From positions 79,139-143,138 of the forward strand of contig CADAND010000007.1 of NCBI GenBank assembly GCA_902789245.1: a DNA stretch of 64,000 nucleotides, in the 5' to 3' direction. This DNA comes from an uncultured Bacteroidia bacterium. Its GTDB lineage: Bacteria > Bacteroidota > Bacteroidia > Bacteroidales > UBA932. Positions 37,998-47,789 of the stretch are shown in pieces (position 1 is the stretch's first letter; the number at the start of each line of letters is the position of its first letter). The notes beneath the pieces were generated by a model. It saw nothing but the letters and a program-made list of their open reading frames with translations. It had not been told where the DNA came from and made no database searches. The position numbers and the translations under genes were made by a program.

Positions 37998-39139
37998 CTT
38001 CCTATAATCGTATACGAGTCGACCGGGGTCCATGGCAAGTAGGCAACCGACAGGCTCAGACTGTTGTTGTTGATGTAGAAATACAGCACCCAACTGCTGT
38101 TGCGTGTGAATTTTTCGTTGGGGTTCATGCTGAAATCCAGCGTTTTGGGGGCGAAGGTGCCCAGCGTGTAGTTGATTTTCCCCGTCAGCGCCTTGTCGCT
38201 CTCCCGCAGGTAGCAGGGAGCATAGCCGGTCAGGGTGTTGTTGACCAGGGCTTCATAGATCCTGGCCTGGTATTCCTGCGGCGTTTCGTTCAAGGAATCG
38301 AAGACATAGGAGCTCGGGTTGGTGTTGCCGACAATGTCGTCCTTGGAGGGCAGACCGGGGAAAGTAAGCGTCCGGGGGACGTACTCGTTTCCGATTTTAT
38401 ACTTGTTCGCGCTATCATTGAACAGATATTCCTGCTCCGGGATCTGTCCGCTGTTCAGTTCCAGCGAGTTAATGGAAAAAGGAACAGGCTTTTCTCCCGT
38501 GGACAACATGATCTGGGAGAAGACGAACTGGACCTTGGAGACGGCGCGGACCAACTGCAACGTCTCATTGCCCAGGGAAAGATTGCTGCCGGACCGGGAC
38601 AGGGTAAGTGCCTTTCCAACAGCGGTGTAGGGCAGACCCTGGTAATCGATGACGCCCGTATTCGTCGGCGTGCCGTTGACGGCGACGCCAAACTGATTGT
38701 CGGTCAGGACGATGGCGTCCAAGTCGGTCGAAGGCGTATCCCTGCCGATCGCAGCGATTTGGAACGAGCCGTTGTTGGCGAGCACGTACACATCGACCTT
38801 CTTGATCTTCGACGCAACTTCCTTGTCCAGAAGGACCGTGAACTTTTGGACGCTGCCGCTGACCACATTCAGCTGTTTCGGCTCCAGATAGCCGAGCAGC
38901 AGGCCGGCAGGCAGGCTCGCGTCGGTGGACTCGTTGAGGAAGACCCAGATCTTGAGATCGTTGATGCGGGTTTCCCTGCTGAACAGCGTGGACCAGTCCG
39001 TATAGGAGGCTTTGGTGGCCGCATCCTCCGGCAGCCGGACATAGATGTTCAGTGCCGCCTTCTGCTCATCCAGACGGGAACAGGCGCCCGCGAGCATCAG
39101 CGCGGACAACACAATCCATATGAATTTCAGCTTTCTCAT
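37994..39139 (-). CDS. Fimbrillin-type lipoprotein (FimB/Mfa2-like)
   Basis: 381 residues with lipobox LMLAGAC (Cys20). LNIYVRLPEDAATKASYTDW and INDLKIWVFLNEST match the opening of fimbrial anchor and subunit domains; KIKKVDVYVLANNG and LVRAVSKVQFVFSQI correspond to the conserved LANxxx and RAVAKV strands. It ends SLSLSVAYLPWTPVDSYTII. The ATG at 39139 overlaps the upstream stop as ATGA. Likely an outer-membrane-anchored fimbrial component. Confidence 0.77.
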   Translation of the reverse strand: MRKLKFIWIVLSALMLAGACSRLDEQKAALNIYVRLPEDAATKASYTDWSTLFSRETRINDLKIWVFLNESTDASLPAGLLLGYLEPKQLNVVSGSVQKFTVLLDKEVASKIKKVDVYVLANNGSFQIAAIGRDTPSTDLDAIVLTDNQFGVAVNGTPTNTGVIDYQGLPYTAVGKALTLSRSGSNLSLGNETLQLVRAVSKVQFVFSQIMLSTGEKPVPFSINSLELNSGQIPEQEYLFNDSANKYKIGNEYVPRTLTFPGLPSKDDIVGNTNPSSYVFDSLNETPQEYQARIYEALVNNTLTGYAPCYLRESDKALTGKINYTLGTFAPKTLDFSMNPNEKFTRNSSWVLYFYINNNSLSLSVAYLPWTPVDSYTIIGR

Positions 39140-41043
39140 TGGAGTTCGCGACTGTTGGGCGTTAGGGCATCCCAGGTTAATTTGGCGCTGACACCCAACT
39201 GGAGGTCGGGCGTGGCGAGTTCGGGCAGGACGGAGTAGGCTCCGGCCAGGGCCTCGAACTGGACCGTCAGCGTGGTAATATGGTCTTTGGCGAAGACGCT
39301 GGCCTGCTTGGCCTTCTGCTCGGCGGGGAGATCGGAGTAGGCCATCTTGCCGATCAGGTAGAATTTGCTGCCGGGCAGGATGGTGCAACCCCGTACGCCG
39401 GTAAAAGTATAACTGCTTCCGTTGCGGAATTCAAGTGCGAAATAGATATCCTCTCCGTTCCGGGTCTGGAAGGTCAGGGAATGGATCGGTTCGCTGGTCA
39501 GGTCATTGGTAATCCATGCTCTGGGGGCTCCTGATTCATCATTTACATCCGCGTCATAGATGAAGCGCATGCTCTCGCCGACGGCGGTGAAGTCGAAGGT
39601 CTGCGTGCGCTGGCCGCCGATGACGATACCGGTCAGCGGGAAAACGTACCTGCCCCAGTCCTCAACAGGTATTTCCTTCTTCGGCGAGGAATTGTCCTTC
39701 AGTTTCGTCGCGTTATCCTTGGTGCCGTTCAATTTCAGACGGAGCATGCCCACGGCATACTGGAGCGGGTCGCGTACCAGGGCGGCCTTGGACTCAAGCG
39801 TGACGCCGCGGGTGTATATTGCCGTTCCGCCACTCGTCGCATCGACGATGTCAGACCACGCGGAGCTGTTCTTGAACTGGTCCTCCTGGCCGCCGACGGA
39901 ACTACCCAGCAGGGGACCGTTGACGTAATACCAGAGGGCGGGAGGATAGCAGTAATCCTGGAGGGCGGCCAGGTTGACACCTTCCGATCTGTCGGGGGAG
40001 GCGAACCCGCTGCTGCCGGTCGTTCCGACCAGAATTTCACCCCACTGGAACACTACCGTGCCCTCGGGCAGGCCAAAATAGGTGTTGACGGCCTGGGTCA
40101 TCGAAATGATTGCACCCTCCGTGCTGTTCAGTTTGGAGAGCAGGGGACTGGTGCCGGTGGTGTAGCTGTCCATCGTCGCGCAGATGGCGGACGCCACGTT
40201 CTTGGCGGCATCCTTTGCGCCGGCCGGCATGGCGGAGCAGGTGCGGTACAGGTTCGTCAGGCGTACCGGGAGGTCGGCGCTCGTAAAGACCTCACCTTCT
40301 CCGGAGAAGGCGCGGAACGCCGCCGAGAGGGTTGCATCGTTTCCGTAGGTGGACGGCTCCTTGAACATGGCTGTCCCTGACGTTGCGCCGGCAATCGCGT
40401 TGAGCATGTTCAGATGGGCGGTTTTCCACGTATTGAACTGATTGTTGTGGTCGCCGGACAGCATGGGTTCCAGGTCGAAAGCGAGCGCACTCGCCTTTTT
40501 GCCGCCCGAGCGGGTGGTCACCGCTTCATTGGGAACGATCGCGCCGTTGCGTTGCTTGAACGCGACGGTACCCGGATTGAGGGTCGCCGAGCTCTCTTCC
40601 TTCGCTATTCCGTACACCAACACGGCATTGGTGAGGTTGTTGACGAAAGATCCGCCGGAGTAGTAACCCTTGGCGGGGCCGGCCCCGGTGAAGTCATATT
40701 GGCTGAGCCTGCTCGACAGCTGGATGTTCTCGTCGAAGGCAGGGTCATCGGGCCAGACGATTTCCCGCACGTTGTTGCTGGTGGTCTCCTTGGCGATGCT
40801 GAACGGAATCACGTAGAAGTTCTGGATGCCGCGGAAAGTCTGCGGATGGTCGATCTGCACGACTCTGTCCAGCATCTTGGTCCCGACCCCTTCGGAAACG
40901 TCGTTGACCGACAGGAAGACGGGGATGGAAATCTTCTCGTCCACGGCCAGCGAACCCTTCCCGCAGCCCGTGAGGGCGGGCGGCAGGAGGCAGGCCAACA
41001 GGGCCAGCGGGACGATCATATGAAGTTTTTTTCTCATATTCAT
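39136..41043 (-). CDS. Large fimbrillin-like lipoprotein
   Basis: 635 residues with lipobox PALTGC (Cys27). After the lipid anchor it reads GVGTKMLDRVVQ...TFRGIQNFYVIPFS, the same opening as the 787-residue protein at 42098 (STKMPASTAQ...GFRGMDKVHMLTYS), so the two are paralogues. Both have a large insertion of mixed helices and strands before a C-terminal beta domain with FYLIGKMAYSDLP. It ends VSAKLTWDALTP. The TAATG overlap with the upstream gene shows translational coupling. Possibly a stalk or accessory subunit. Confidence 0.7.
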   Translation of the reverse strand: MNMRKKLHMIVPLALLACLLPPALTGCGKGSLAVDEKISIPVFLSVNDVSEGVGTKMLDRVVQIDHPQTFRGIQNFYVIPFSIAKETTSNNVREIVWPDDPAFDENIQLSSRLSQYDFTGAGPAKGYYSGGSFVNNLTNAVLVYGIAKEESSATLNPGTVAFKQRNGAIVPNEAVTTRSGGKKASALAFDLEPMLSGDHNNQFNTWKTAHLNMLNAIAGATSGTAMFKEPSTYGNDATLSAAFRAFSGEGEVFTSADLPVRLTNLYRTCSAMPAGAKDAAKNVASAICATMDSYTTGTSPLLSKLNSTEGAIISMTQAVNTYFGLPEGTVVFQWGEILVGTTGSSGFASPDRSEGVNLAALQDYCYPPALWYYVNGPLLGSSVGGQEDQFKNSSAWSDIVDATSGGTAIYTRGVTLESKAALVRDPLQYAVGMLRLKLNGTKDNATKLKDNSSPKKEIPVEDWGRYVFPLTGIVIGGQRTQTFDFTAVGESMRFIYDADVNDESGAPRAWITNDLTSEPIHSLTFQTRNGEDIYFALEFRNGSSYTFTGVRGCTILPGSKFYLIGKMAYSDLPAEQKAKQASVFAKDHITTLTVQFEALAGAYSVLPELATPDLQLGVSAKLTWDALTPNSRELQ

Positions 41044-42095
41044 TATAGCGGGACGTCTATGTCGAGTCCCGGTTTCCAATCCAGTTTGACGGTGACGCTG
41101 ACGTCCACCTCGTTGGATCCGACTTCTCCGTCTTCCTTGACGAAGGCGTTGCGGATCTTGAGCTGTCCGGCCTTGACGGAGGGACGCATCTCCAGGGTAG
41201 AGCGCGTGACGGAGCCGTCGTCGAGCGTGGCATAGACATACCAGCGCCAGGTCTTGCGCTCCGTGTTGTCGTCGTCGTCGTCATACTCCGTAGCCTTGGT
41301 GTCATCCGTGTCTTCGTAACCCACCGCGTCGTGCGAAGGGAAATGGACGGAAGCGAAGCAATGCTTGTAGCCGGTCGAGAACTCTTCGGTCGAGAAGACC
41401 GCCTTGTCGTCGTATACATAGACGCTGTCGGCCACGTTGAAGGCGGTGGACATCCCGTTCACCTCCACGCGGAGGCCCGTGACATGGGTGGCCTTACCGG
41501 TGTCGAGAATCAGCGCGGTGGCGGAATTCGCCATCCCAAGCTTGATCCGGAAGCGCTGGTTGGGCTTCTCTCCGACGTCGAGGCGTTTGTGGACCGTGAA
41601 CAGGCCGGACTTCTGCGGGGCGTAAACCCCATTCTCCTGATTGTGCTCGAGATGGAGGGTGGGATAGTTCCCTTCGCCGGTGATCGCCACGTTTTCGCTC
41701 ACCTTGACATTCGCCAGCGCGATGTGCTGGTAGGACCGGACCGGCATGGAGATGGCGTAGGTGTTCGAGGCGCTGTTCATCGTCTCGCTCATGGTTCGCA
41801 GGCAGTCCATGGGCTCGTCGACGTCATAGAAGAAGAGGTCGACGTCTCGGGCATAGTTGGTGAAGATGCCGTCGATGTAGCCTTTCAGCATGGCCCGGAT
41901 GTCCTCATCCGCGTGCAAGTCCAGTTCGTCCTCCAGCTCCTGGATGATCTCCGGATCGAGTTCGAGCTGGTAGGTGAGACGGACCTGGTTGTTGCACTTG
42001 GAGATGTCCTCGTCGATCAGGCGGCAGCCCGTCAGGGCCGTAGCCACGAGAAGACTCGCCGCTGCAAGAACCGATATGAAAGGACGGATACGCAT
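41043..42095 (-). CDS. FimB/Mfa2-family fimbrial anchor-like lipoprotein
   Basis: 350 residues with lipobox ATALTGC (Cys24) and the classic opening CRLIDEDISKCNNQVRLTYQ, then VDLFFYDVDEPMDCLRTM and YQHIALANVKV, matching FimB/Mfa2 proteins that anchor type V fimbriae and limit their length. A very acidic stretch (EYDDDDDNTE) lies near residue 275. The C-terminus TVKLDWKPGLDIDVPL closely resembles that of the next protein upstream (MEWQKGLDFTVLL). It lies in a chain of overlapping genes. Confidence 0.82.
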   Translation of the reverse strand: MRIRPFISVLAAASLLVATALTGCRLIDEDISKCNNQVRLTYQLELDPEIIQELEDELDLHADEDIRAMLKGYIDGIFTNYARDVDLFFYDVDEPMDCLRTMSETMNSASNTYAISMPVRSYQHIALANVKVSENVAITGEGNYPTLHLEHNQENGVYAPQKSGLFTVHKRLDVGEKPNQRFRIKLGMANSATALILDTGKATHVTGLRVEVNGMSTAFNVADSVYVYDDKAVFSTEEFSTGYKHCFASVHFPSHDAVGYEDTDDTKATEYDDDDDNTERKTWRWYVYATLDDGSVTRSTLEMRPSVKAGQLKIRNAFVKEDGEVGSNEVDVSVTVKLDWKPGLDIDVPL

Positions 42096-42097
42096 TC

Positions 42098-44461
42098 TTA
42101 TTCAGTTACTCCTCCAAGCAGGACCGTGAAGTCCAGTCCCTTCTGCCACTCCATGTCGACCGACAGGCCGAGGGAGATCTGGCTGGAACGCAGGTCCGGG
42201 ATGGTCATATAGGCGTGCTGGAGAGATTTCTCTCCGATCTGGAACTTCGCATTCGTCACGTAGTCCTGCATGAAGACACGCTTGACTTTGATGGTCTGTC
42301 CGTCGTCGTAGAACGGCGGATAGTGGAAGAATTTCTCGTCCGGGAATTCGATTTTCTGGCTCGCAACGTCATCGGCCTTCAGGTCCAGTTTGCCGACCAG
42401 GTAGAAGGTGCCGCCGTTGCGGATGAGGTTCAGCTCTCCCCAGAAGTCCTTGCCGGTATTGTTGACCAGCTCGAGGGCGACGTAGACGGAGACCTGGTCA
42501 TCCTGCGTGCCGGGGCCGCCGACGACGGTCATCTGCGTGTCCTCAAAGTGCGGACGGTAGCTGTCCCAGACCAGGGTATAGATCGGATTGCTGACACTCG
42601 TCGAAACGTAGGTCTCGGAGGTCACCTTGTCGTAGATCATCTTGTTGAAGGGATTGGATACCATTCCTTCGGGGAGGTTGTCGGTCTTGTGGGTGAAGTC
42701 CCAGCCGACCACGTCCGCGACGCCGCCGATGAACACGCCGGTCACCTTGAAGGAGTTGGAACCAACCTGAATCTCATTGTTGTCTTCGCCGTCGAAGATG
42801 CCGTGCTTGTTGTCAAGCAGCGGATTGGCGGTCACCTGGACGGTGGACCTCATCAGGGCCGTGCCGTAGTTGACCTGTCTCATCAGGGCCACGCTGCGCG
42901 TGGTCGAGGAGATGGTGCCGTTCGGCGTCCAGTCGATGGACCACTTGTCCGGATTGGCCCAGTCCGTAACCGTATGCGGGATGTCCGGAAGTTTGTCGGT
43001 GGCCAGGTCCGAGGTGTAAATGCTGGTGTTGGCCCAGTAAATCAGCTCCGCCGGGAAGCGGTAGTTCTTGATCGGCATGGGATCGGCTTTCATACCGTAG
43101 GCCGGAATGGCATCCAGATAATCGAAGACCATGTTGCCGGCATTGGAACGCGCGCAGGTCATGATGGCGGCGCCACGCGGCAGGTTGAGATTGACCGGGA
43201 ATCCGCCGGGGGTCGAAGTGTCCGTCGTGAAGAATTCGCCGTTGCTGCTGGCGGTCAGCGCACTCGCATATTTACCGATCAGATTGCTGTAACCCTTGAT
43301 ATAAGTTTGTGCCAGGGGCAGGAGATCACCCATTTTGCGATAAGTCGGGAGGGAGTTCTCTTCCCACTCGAAGAAGATCTTGATGCGTGCCTTGACTTCT
43401 TCCGCCATCAGGCGGGAGACTTCTTCTTTCCAGCCGGTCGGCGTGGCCTGGACCGTCCGCTCGATTTGCTCGGCGAGATCCTGGAGCGTCCGGAGCAGGG
43501 AAGAGGCGTCACCGGCACGGAGCTCCGTCTTTTCGCCCGTGGCATCGGTACGGATGGTCGTCAGCTCGACGAATGCGCGGCCCATCACCTGCCCCAGCGG
43601 AGACAGATCGCTGGCGGAGGGATCGATCAGATACTGAAGATACAGGTCGCCGATCCCCTGCCAGGTCACCCTATCTTCCGTATAGTACTGGTATCCGGGA
43701 TGGACGGGGTACGGCTTGACGAAGGGATCGCCGTTCTCATCCCGCGTTGCAAATTTCCTGGAGGTTTCGTTGATCGGCCACCAGAAGGCATAGCGGCTGT
43801 CGCGCTCTACGTCATTGTCGCCGTAGGTGTGCTTGCTCAGTTCTGCATTGGTGATCGTGGTCAGGATCTGGGCCATCAGGTTGCTGAAGCCCGTGAAGCC
43901 GTCCTCGGCCACCTGGTCCTTCAGGCGGTTCTGCAACTGGAAGCTGAGCGAGGAGATGCTCGTGCCCAGGGCGGAGCCGGTGGCGACGGTGGCACCCTGT
44001 TCGTCGTCCGACCCGGTCTTGCTGGCCATGCCGTAGAGCATGACGGCGTTGACCGACAGCGGAACGGCCAGCTCGACCGTGCGGCTGTTGTTGTCCTTGG
44101 TGATGTCCGTCTCGTTGAGCAGGGAGCCCAGGTCGTAGTCGCGCGTCGCCTTGGAGGACTCGTCGTCCGGTTTGTACATGAAGTAGTCCCCATGTGCGCA
44201 GGTGTACTTCAGGGAATAGGTCAGCATGTGGACTTTGTCCATGCCCCGGAAACCGTTGCCGTCCATCTGGGCGGTGGAAGCCGGCATCTTCGTGCTCGGG
44301 CTGTTGGTCGATACGCTCAGGACGAGCTTGGTCTTCACGGTGTTCGAATCGGGATCGAAGTCCGGACTCGGGGTGACCGGCGTTTTGTTGCAGGCGACCA
44401 TCCCGACCAGGGCCAGGGCGAACATGCAATAGGAAATGATGGCGTTGGATCTATTCATCAT
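42098..44461 (-). CDS. Large fimbrillin-like lipoprotein
   Basis: 787 residues with lipobox VGMVAC (Cys24). It is a paralogue of the 635-residue protein downstream, sharing the STKM...GFRGMDK opening, a central helical insertion of about 350 residues and the FYLVGKLDL...Q C-terminal domain. It ends SVDMEWQKGLDFTVLLGG. It may be the major structural subunit of the encoded surface structure because it is the first fimbrillin after SusCD and the OmpA-like gene; this is inference from gene order. Confidence 0.7.
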   Translation of the reverse strand: MMNRSNAIISYCMFALALVGMVACNKTPVTPSPDFDPDSNTVKTKLVLSVSTNSPSTKMPASTAQMDGNGFRGMDKVHMLTYSLKYTCAHGDYFMYKPDDESSKATRDYDLGSLLNETDITKDNNSRTVELAVPLSVNAVMLYGMASKTGSDDEQGATVATGSALGTSISSLSFQLQNRLKDQVAEDGFTGFSNLMAQILTTITNAELSKHTYGDNDVERDSRYAFWWPINETSRKFATRDENGDPFVKPYPVHPGYQYYTEDRVTWQGIGDLYLQYLIDPSASDLSPLGQVMGRAFVELTTIRTDATGEKTELRAGDASSLLRTLQDLAEQIERTVQATPTGWKEEVSRLMAEEVKARIKIFFEWEENSLPTYRKMGDLLPLAQTYIKGYSNLIGKYASALTASSNGEFFTTDTSTPGGFPVNLNLPRGAAIMTCARSNAGNMVFDYLDAIPAYGMKADPMPIKNYRFPAELIYWANTSIYTSDLATDKLPDIPHTVTDWANPDKWSIDWTPNGTISSTTRSVALMRQVNYGTALMRSTVQVTANPLLDNKHGIFDGEDNNEIQVGSNSFKVTGVFIGGVADVVGWDFTHKTDNLPEGMVSNPFNKMIYDKVTSETYVSTSVSNPIYTLVWDSYRPHFEDTQMTVVGGPGTQDDQVSVYVALELVNNTGKDFWGELNLIRNGGTFYLVGKLDLKADDVASQKIEFPDEKFFHYPPFYDDGQTIKVKRVFMQDYVTNAKFQIGEKSLQHAYMTIPDLRSSQISLGLSVDMEWQKGLDFTVLLGGVTE

Positions 44462-44475
44462 AATTCCGTTATACT

Positions 44476-45924
44476 TTAATTATTATTATCCTCGTAATAG
44501 ACCTTGACGCACACGGCGCTCCGCTGGTCGGCGAAGAGGGTCTTGAGCAGTTTCTGGTAAACGGTGCCTCCCGAAATCTGCTGGAGGCGCCATTCGCGCA
44601 CTTCGAGGTCGTCCGAGCTGTGGGCGACCTGCATGACGCGGTCGTATTCTTCCTGGGTCAGCTGGCTCTCGCCGGCGGCCTGGTACTGCGCGAGCTCGTC
44701 CAGGAGTTCGCTCCAGGCTTCACCGCCGTTGACCACCTCGATGAGCTCGCTCGCGAGGCCGGTCTTCCAGACGATGTGGGACTTGACGGCACGGGCGCGA
44801 TGGATGGCCACGTTGCTGTTGCTCCAGCTGGGGCCGTCGATGGAGGCGAAGCCGACCACCTGGACCTTGGCCGGACGGATGGATTCGTCAGCCATGGCGT
44901 CCCGGATGACCTGCACGATGGTGTCGAGACCTTTGGAGTTGTCGCGCTCCACTCCGCGCACGTTCACGCTGAGCAGGAGGTCGGACTTGGCAAACGGGAA
45001 CCAGACGGACACGCTGCCCTCCTCGCGGCTGAGCACGCGGTCGGGTGTGTAGGCCTGGTATTCGGAGATGGGCCGCAGGAGCGGATGACGCTCGATGCGC
45101 GGCTTCTCGGGCTCGGGGGCCGGCTGCGGTGCGGGCGTGGCGATGGGCTCCGGTTGCGGAGCGGGCTCCGCCTTCGGCTCCTGTACCGGAATCACGTGCG
45201 CAGCGGTGTCCCGGATGGACGGGACGTCTCCGATGGGCAGGATCTCCGCGGGAGCGATGTCGCTGATGGTGTGCTGGAGTTCGCGGCGCACACGGTTGCG
45301 CTTCTCGATGTTCCAGACCAGGTTGAGACCGAGTTTGGGGATGAAGGTGAGGCCGTTCGATTCGCCGATCTCAGCGCCGCAGCGGGCACACTCATATTCC
45401 GTGGACTGACGGTAGCCGGCGCCGCCGCCCGCCGCGATTTCCAGGCGGAAATGCTTTCCGAGCCCCCAGCCGTAGCCGACGAAGAGAGTGCCGCCGTAGA
45501 AGTCGCCTTGGAAGCGGTGCACCTGCAGGTCGGCGAAGGGCCCGATCTTCGTGTCGAAGGCGCCGATGTTGAAGTGGGAATAGACGAAGTTGGCGCCGAA
45601 GAAGAGGCCCGGGCGGGCTGCCTGCTTGGTGTAGTAGCGCAGCTCCGGCGCCAGGGTGAGGTAGCGCCAGCGGGCAGGGTTCGAGGTGTCGTTGTCCCAT
45701 GCGAGGAAGCGCGGCCAGGGCTTGAAGGCCCCGTTGAGTCCGAGGGTGAAGTGGTCGGAAACGGTGAATTCCAGCCCGAGGTTGGGCGTGCCGGTGGCAT
45801 CCCAGAGGATATTGTTACGAATGGCGAAGATGCCCTGCGCGGAGGCAGAGGTACCCCACGCCGCCAGGATCAGCAGCGTCAGGGTGAGTCTTGCCATTGT
45901 ATTTCCTCTTGCTTTCATGTGCAT
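44476..45924 (-). CDS. DUF3575 outer-membrane protein with OmpA-like C-terminal domain
   Basis: 482 residues. A signal peptide (LTLTLLILAAWGTSASAQ) precedes a beta-barrel-like DUF3575 region (FAIRNNILWDATGTPNLGLEF, YGGTLFVGYGWGLGKHFRLE). A Pro/Glu-rich spacer (PAPQPEPIATPAPQPAPEPE) leads to a C-terminal region with PFAKSDLL, VVGFASIDGPSWSN and HRARAVKSHI, which resembles an OmpA peptidoglycan-binding domain. DUF3575 genes commonly accompany fimbrial loci in Bacteroidota. Start is uncertain: ATGs at 45924, 45918 and 45897 are in frame, the last preceded by agagga. It may anchor the structure to the cell wall. Confidence 0.8.
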   Translation of the reverse strand: MHMKARGNTMARLTLTLLILAAWGTSASAQGIFAIRNNILWDATGTPNLGLEFTVSDHFTLGLNGAFKPWPRFLAWDNDTSNPARWRYLTLAPELRYYTKQAARPGLFFGANFVYSHFNIGAFDTKIGPFADLQVHRFQGDFYGGTLFVGYGWGLGKHFRLEIAAGGGAGYRQSTEYECARCGAEIGESNGLTFIPKLGLNLVWNIEKRNRVRRELQHTISDIAPAEILPIGDVPSIRDTAAHVIPVQEPKAEPAPQPEPIATPAPQPAPEPEKPRIERHPLLRPISEYQAYTPDRVLSREEGSVSVWFPFAKSDLLLSVNVRGVERDNSKGLDTIVQVIRDAMADESIRPAKVQVVGFASIDGPSWSNSNVAIHRARAVKSHIVWKTGLASELIEVVNGGEAWSELLDELAQYQAAGESQLTQEEYDRVMQVAHSSDDLEVREWRLQQISGGTVYQKLLKTLFADQRSAVCVKVYYEDNNN

Positions 45925-45935
45925 TCCGTTAATGT

Positions 45936-47777
45936 TTAGTTAAAATCTTCCCAGCCCCGGACATCCATCAAATCAGGATTCGCGGTCTTGGTGTCGCGCG
46001 GGAAGGGGAAGTATTCGTTGCGTCCGATCGTAAAGGCGCTGAATTTCGCGGAGGAATAGCTCGTGACGAGCTTGTGCTCCTTCCCGAAGTATTTCGGGTA
46101 GGCGGGCTCGTCGCCGATCATCAGGAAGTAGGCGTCGCTGACCGTGGGGACGTGCTCGTGGATGGCGGAGGTGTTGAAGATCTTGTTCAGGTCCACGAAC
46201 CCCCTGGAGCTCCAGCGGACCAGGTCGTGGAAGCGGCAGCCCTCGAACCACAGCTCGTACTGTTTCTCCTCGATGACGTTCTCGATGGTGAGCTTGTCGC
46301 TGATGCGGCCGGACCCGGAACGCCGCTGGACGGCCTGCAGGGCCGCGAGACCCTTTGCCGCGTCGGTGGAGCCGATACAAGCTTCGGCGTAGAGCAGCAG
46401 CACCTCGGCATAGCGGGCCAGGGTGAAGTTCGTCTGGTTGGAATTGCTGCCCAGGATTTCAACATTGTCGGCGGGATACTCCTTGCCGCCGGTCAGGATC
46501 TTCGGAGGATTGTGGAAGACCATGTGCTTCCACGCGAAGTAGGGGCCACTGCTGAAGAGGCCGGACTGGGAAGAGATGCCGCGCATCGGGTCCGCCTTCT
46601 TTTGCGCTTCCGTGCCGTCGTTGACCATGGAGCCGCTCCAGTCCAGATCGTAGAGCCACTCCTCCTCGGTGAGGAAGCAGGCCTTGCGGCGCGGGGAGTT
46701 GCCGTCGTGCTTGAGGAACTTCTTGGCGAAGTCTTCCTGGATGGCACCGCCGCCCCAGCCGCCACCGCTGCTGGTGATCTTCTCGACGACCGTCGGGACG
46801 GAAGCCAGGTTGGCGGTCTTCCAGCAGAGGGTGTTGGCCACCATCCAACGGCTGCGCCACAGCGGGTTGTCGGCACTGAAACCGGAGTTCGGACGGTTGG
46901 GATCCTCGACGAAGTTGGGCGCGAAGATCTTCTCGGAGTTGCCGTCGCCGGCGCGGTGGAAGAGGGTCCAGTAGTCCCGGGACGGGGTCAGGGCGTAGTT
47001 GCCGGAGGCAATCAGGTCGCCAAGGTACTTGCGCGCCTTGTCCATCTCGTTGTTGAACACGGCGGCCTTGCCGGCGACGAACTGGGCAAAGCCCAGGCTC
47101 ACGCGGGCCGTGGCGACCTTGTCGGTCGTGCCGTCCCGCTCAGGGAGCTTGCCGGATTTGATGGCCTTGTCGCACTCGGAAATGACCCAGGAGAGCACTT
47201 CCTTCTGGTCGACGGCCTGGCGGGGGAGCTCGTCATGGTCGAGGAGCCGGTCCACGATGGTGGGGGCGTACCAGGAAAGGGCTTTCATCAAGTGGATATA
47301 CGCGCGCATGACGCGCGCCTCTTCGACACACTGGTCGGTGAAGTCGCTGGAGTAGAAGGGCTCTTCGCCGTCGACGTTCTCCGTCGAGAAGTGGGAGATG
47401 ATCAGGTTGGCGGCGAAATCGGTCGTCTCGTAGCCGTTGTACAGGGCCAGCAGGGCCGGGTTGGCGTTGTCGTAGCGGAATTCGTCGAACACGCGTTGGT
47501 CCAAATGGTCGTCCACGTTACCGCCCGCCGCGAGGATGTCGTCGGCGGAGTAGTTCAGGATCATCAGCTGCGGGTTGTAGATGCCGGAGCAGCCGGCCAC
47601 GCCGTTGATGCCGACCAGGCTGGCGTACATGTTGGTCAGCAGGGCCTGGGCATCTTCGTCCGAGCTGTAGTATTCATCCTCGCTGACGACACCCTTCTGG
47701 GGAATGTCCAGCAGCGATTGGCAGGAGACGGCGGCGAGCGAGAATCCTATGAGGATGGGAATCAGTATCTTTTTCAT
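45936..47777 (-). CDS. SusD/RagB family outer-membrane lipoprotein
   Basis: 613 residues with lipobox AAVSC (Cys19) followed by QSLLDIPQKGVVSEDEYYSSDEDAQALLTNMY, the standard SusD opening. TPR-like helices and the C-terminal NEYFPFPRDTKTANPDLM segment, diagnostic of RagB/SusD, are present. It is the surface lid of a SusC-type TonB-dependent transporter and lies 12 bases after susC. No glycosidase, sulfatase, hybrid two-component regulator or sigma/anti-sigma pair is nearby, so a glycan substrate should not be assumed. Confidence 0.95.
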   Translation of the reverse strand: MKKILIPILIGFSLAAVSCQSLLDIPQKGVVSEDEYYSSDEDAQALLTNMYASLVGINGVAGCSGIYNPQLMILNYSADDILAAGGNVDDHLDQRVFDEFRYDNANPALLALYNGYETTDFAANLIISHFSTENVDGEEPFYSSDFTDQCVEEARVMRAYIHLMKALSWYAPTIVDRLLDHDELPRQAVDQKEVLSWVISECDKAIKSGKLPERDGTTDKVATARVSLGFAQFVAGKAAVFNNEMDKARKYLGDLIASGNYALTPSRDYWTLFHRAGDGNSEKIFAPNFVEDPNRPNSGFSADNPLWRSRWMVANTLCWKTANLASVPTVVEKITSSGGGWGGGAIQEDFAKKFLKHDGNSPRRKACFLTEEEWLYDLDWSGSMVNDGTEAQKKADPMRGISSQSGLFSSGPYFAWKHMVFHNPPKILTGGKEYPADNVEILGSNSNQTNFTLARYAEVLLLYAEACIGSTDAAKGLAALQAVQRRSGSGRISDKLTIENVIEEKQYELWFEGCRFHDLVRWSSRGFVDLNKIFNTSAIHEHVPTVSDAYFLMIGDEPAYPKYFGKEHKLVTSYSSAKFSAFTIGRNEYFPFPRDTKTANPDLMDVRGWEDFN

Positions 47778-47789
47778 CGTGCGAGTCGT

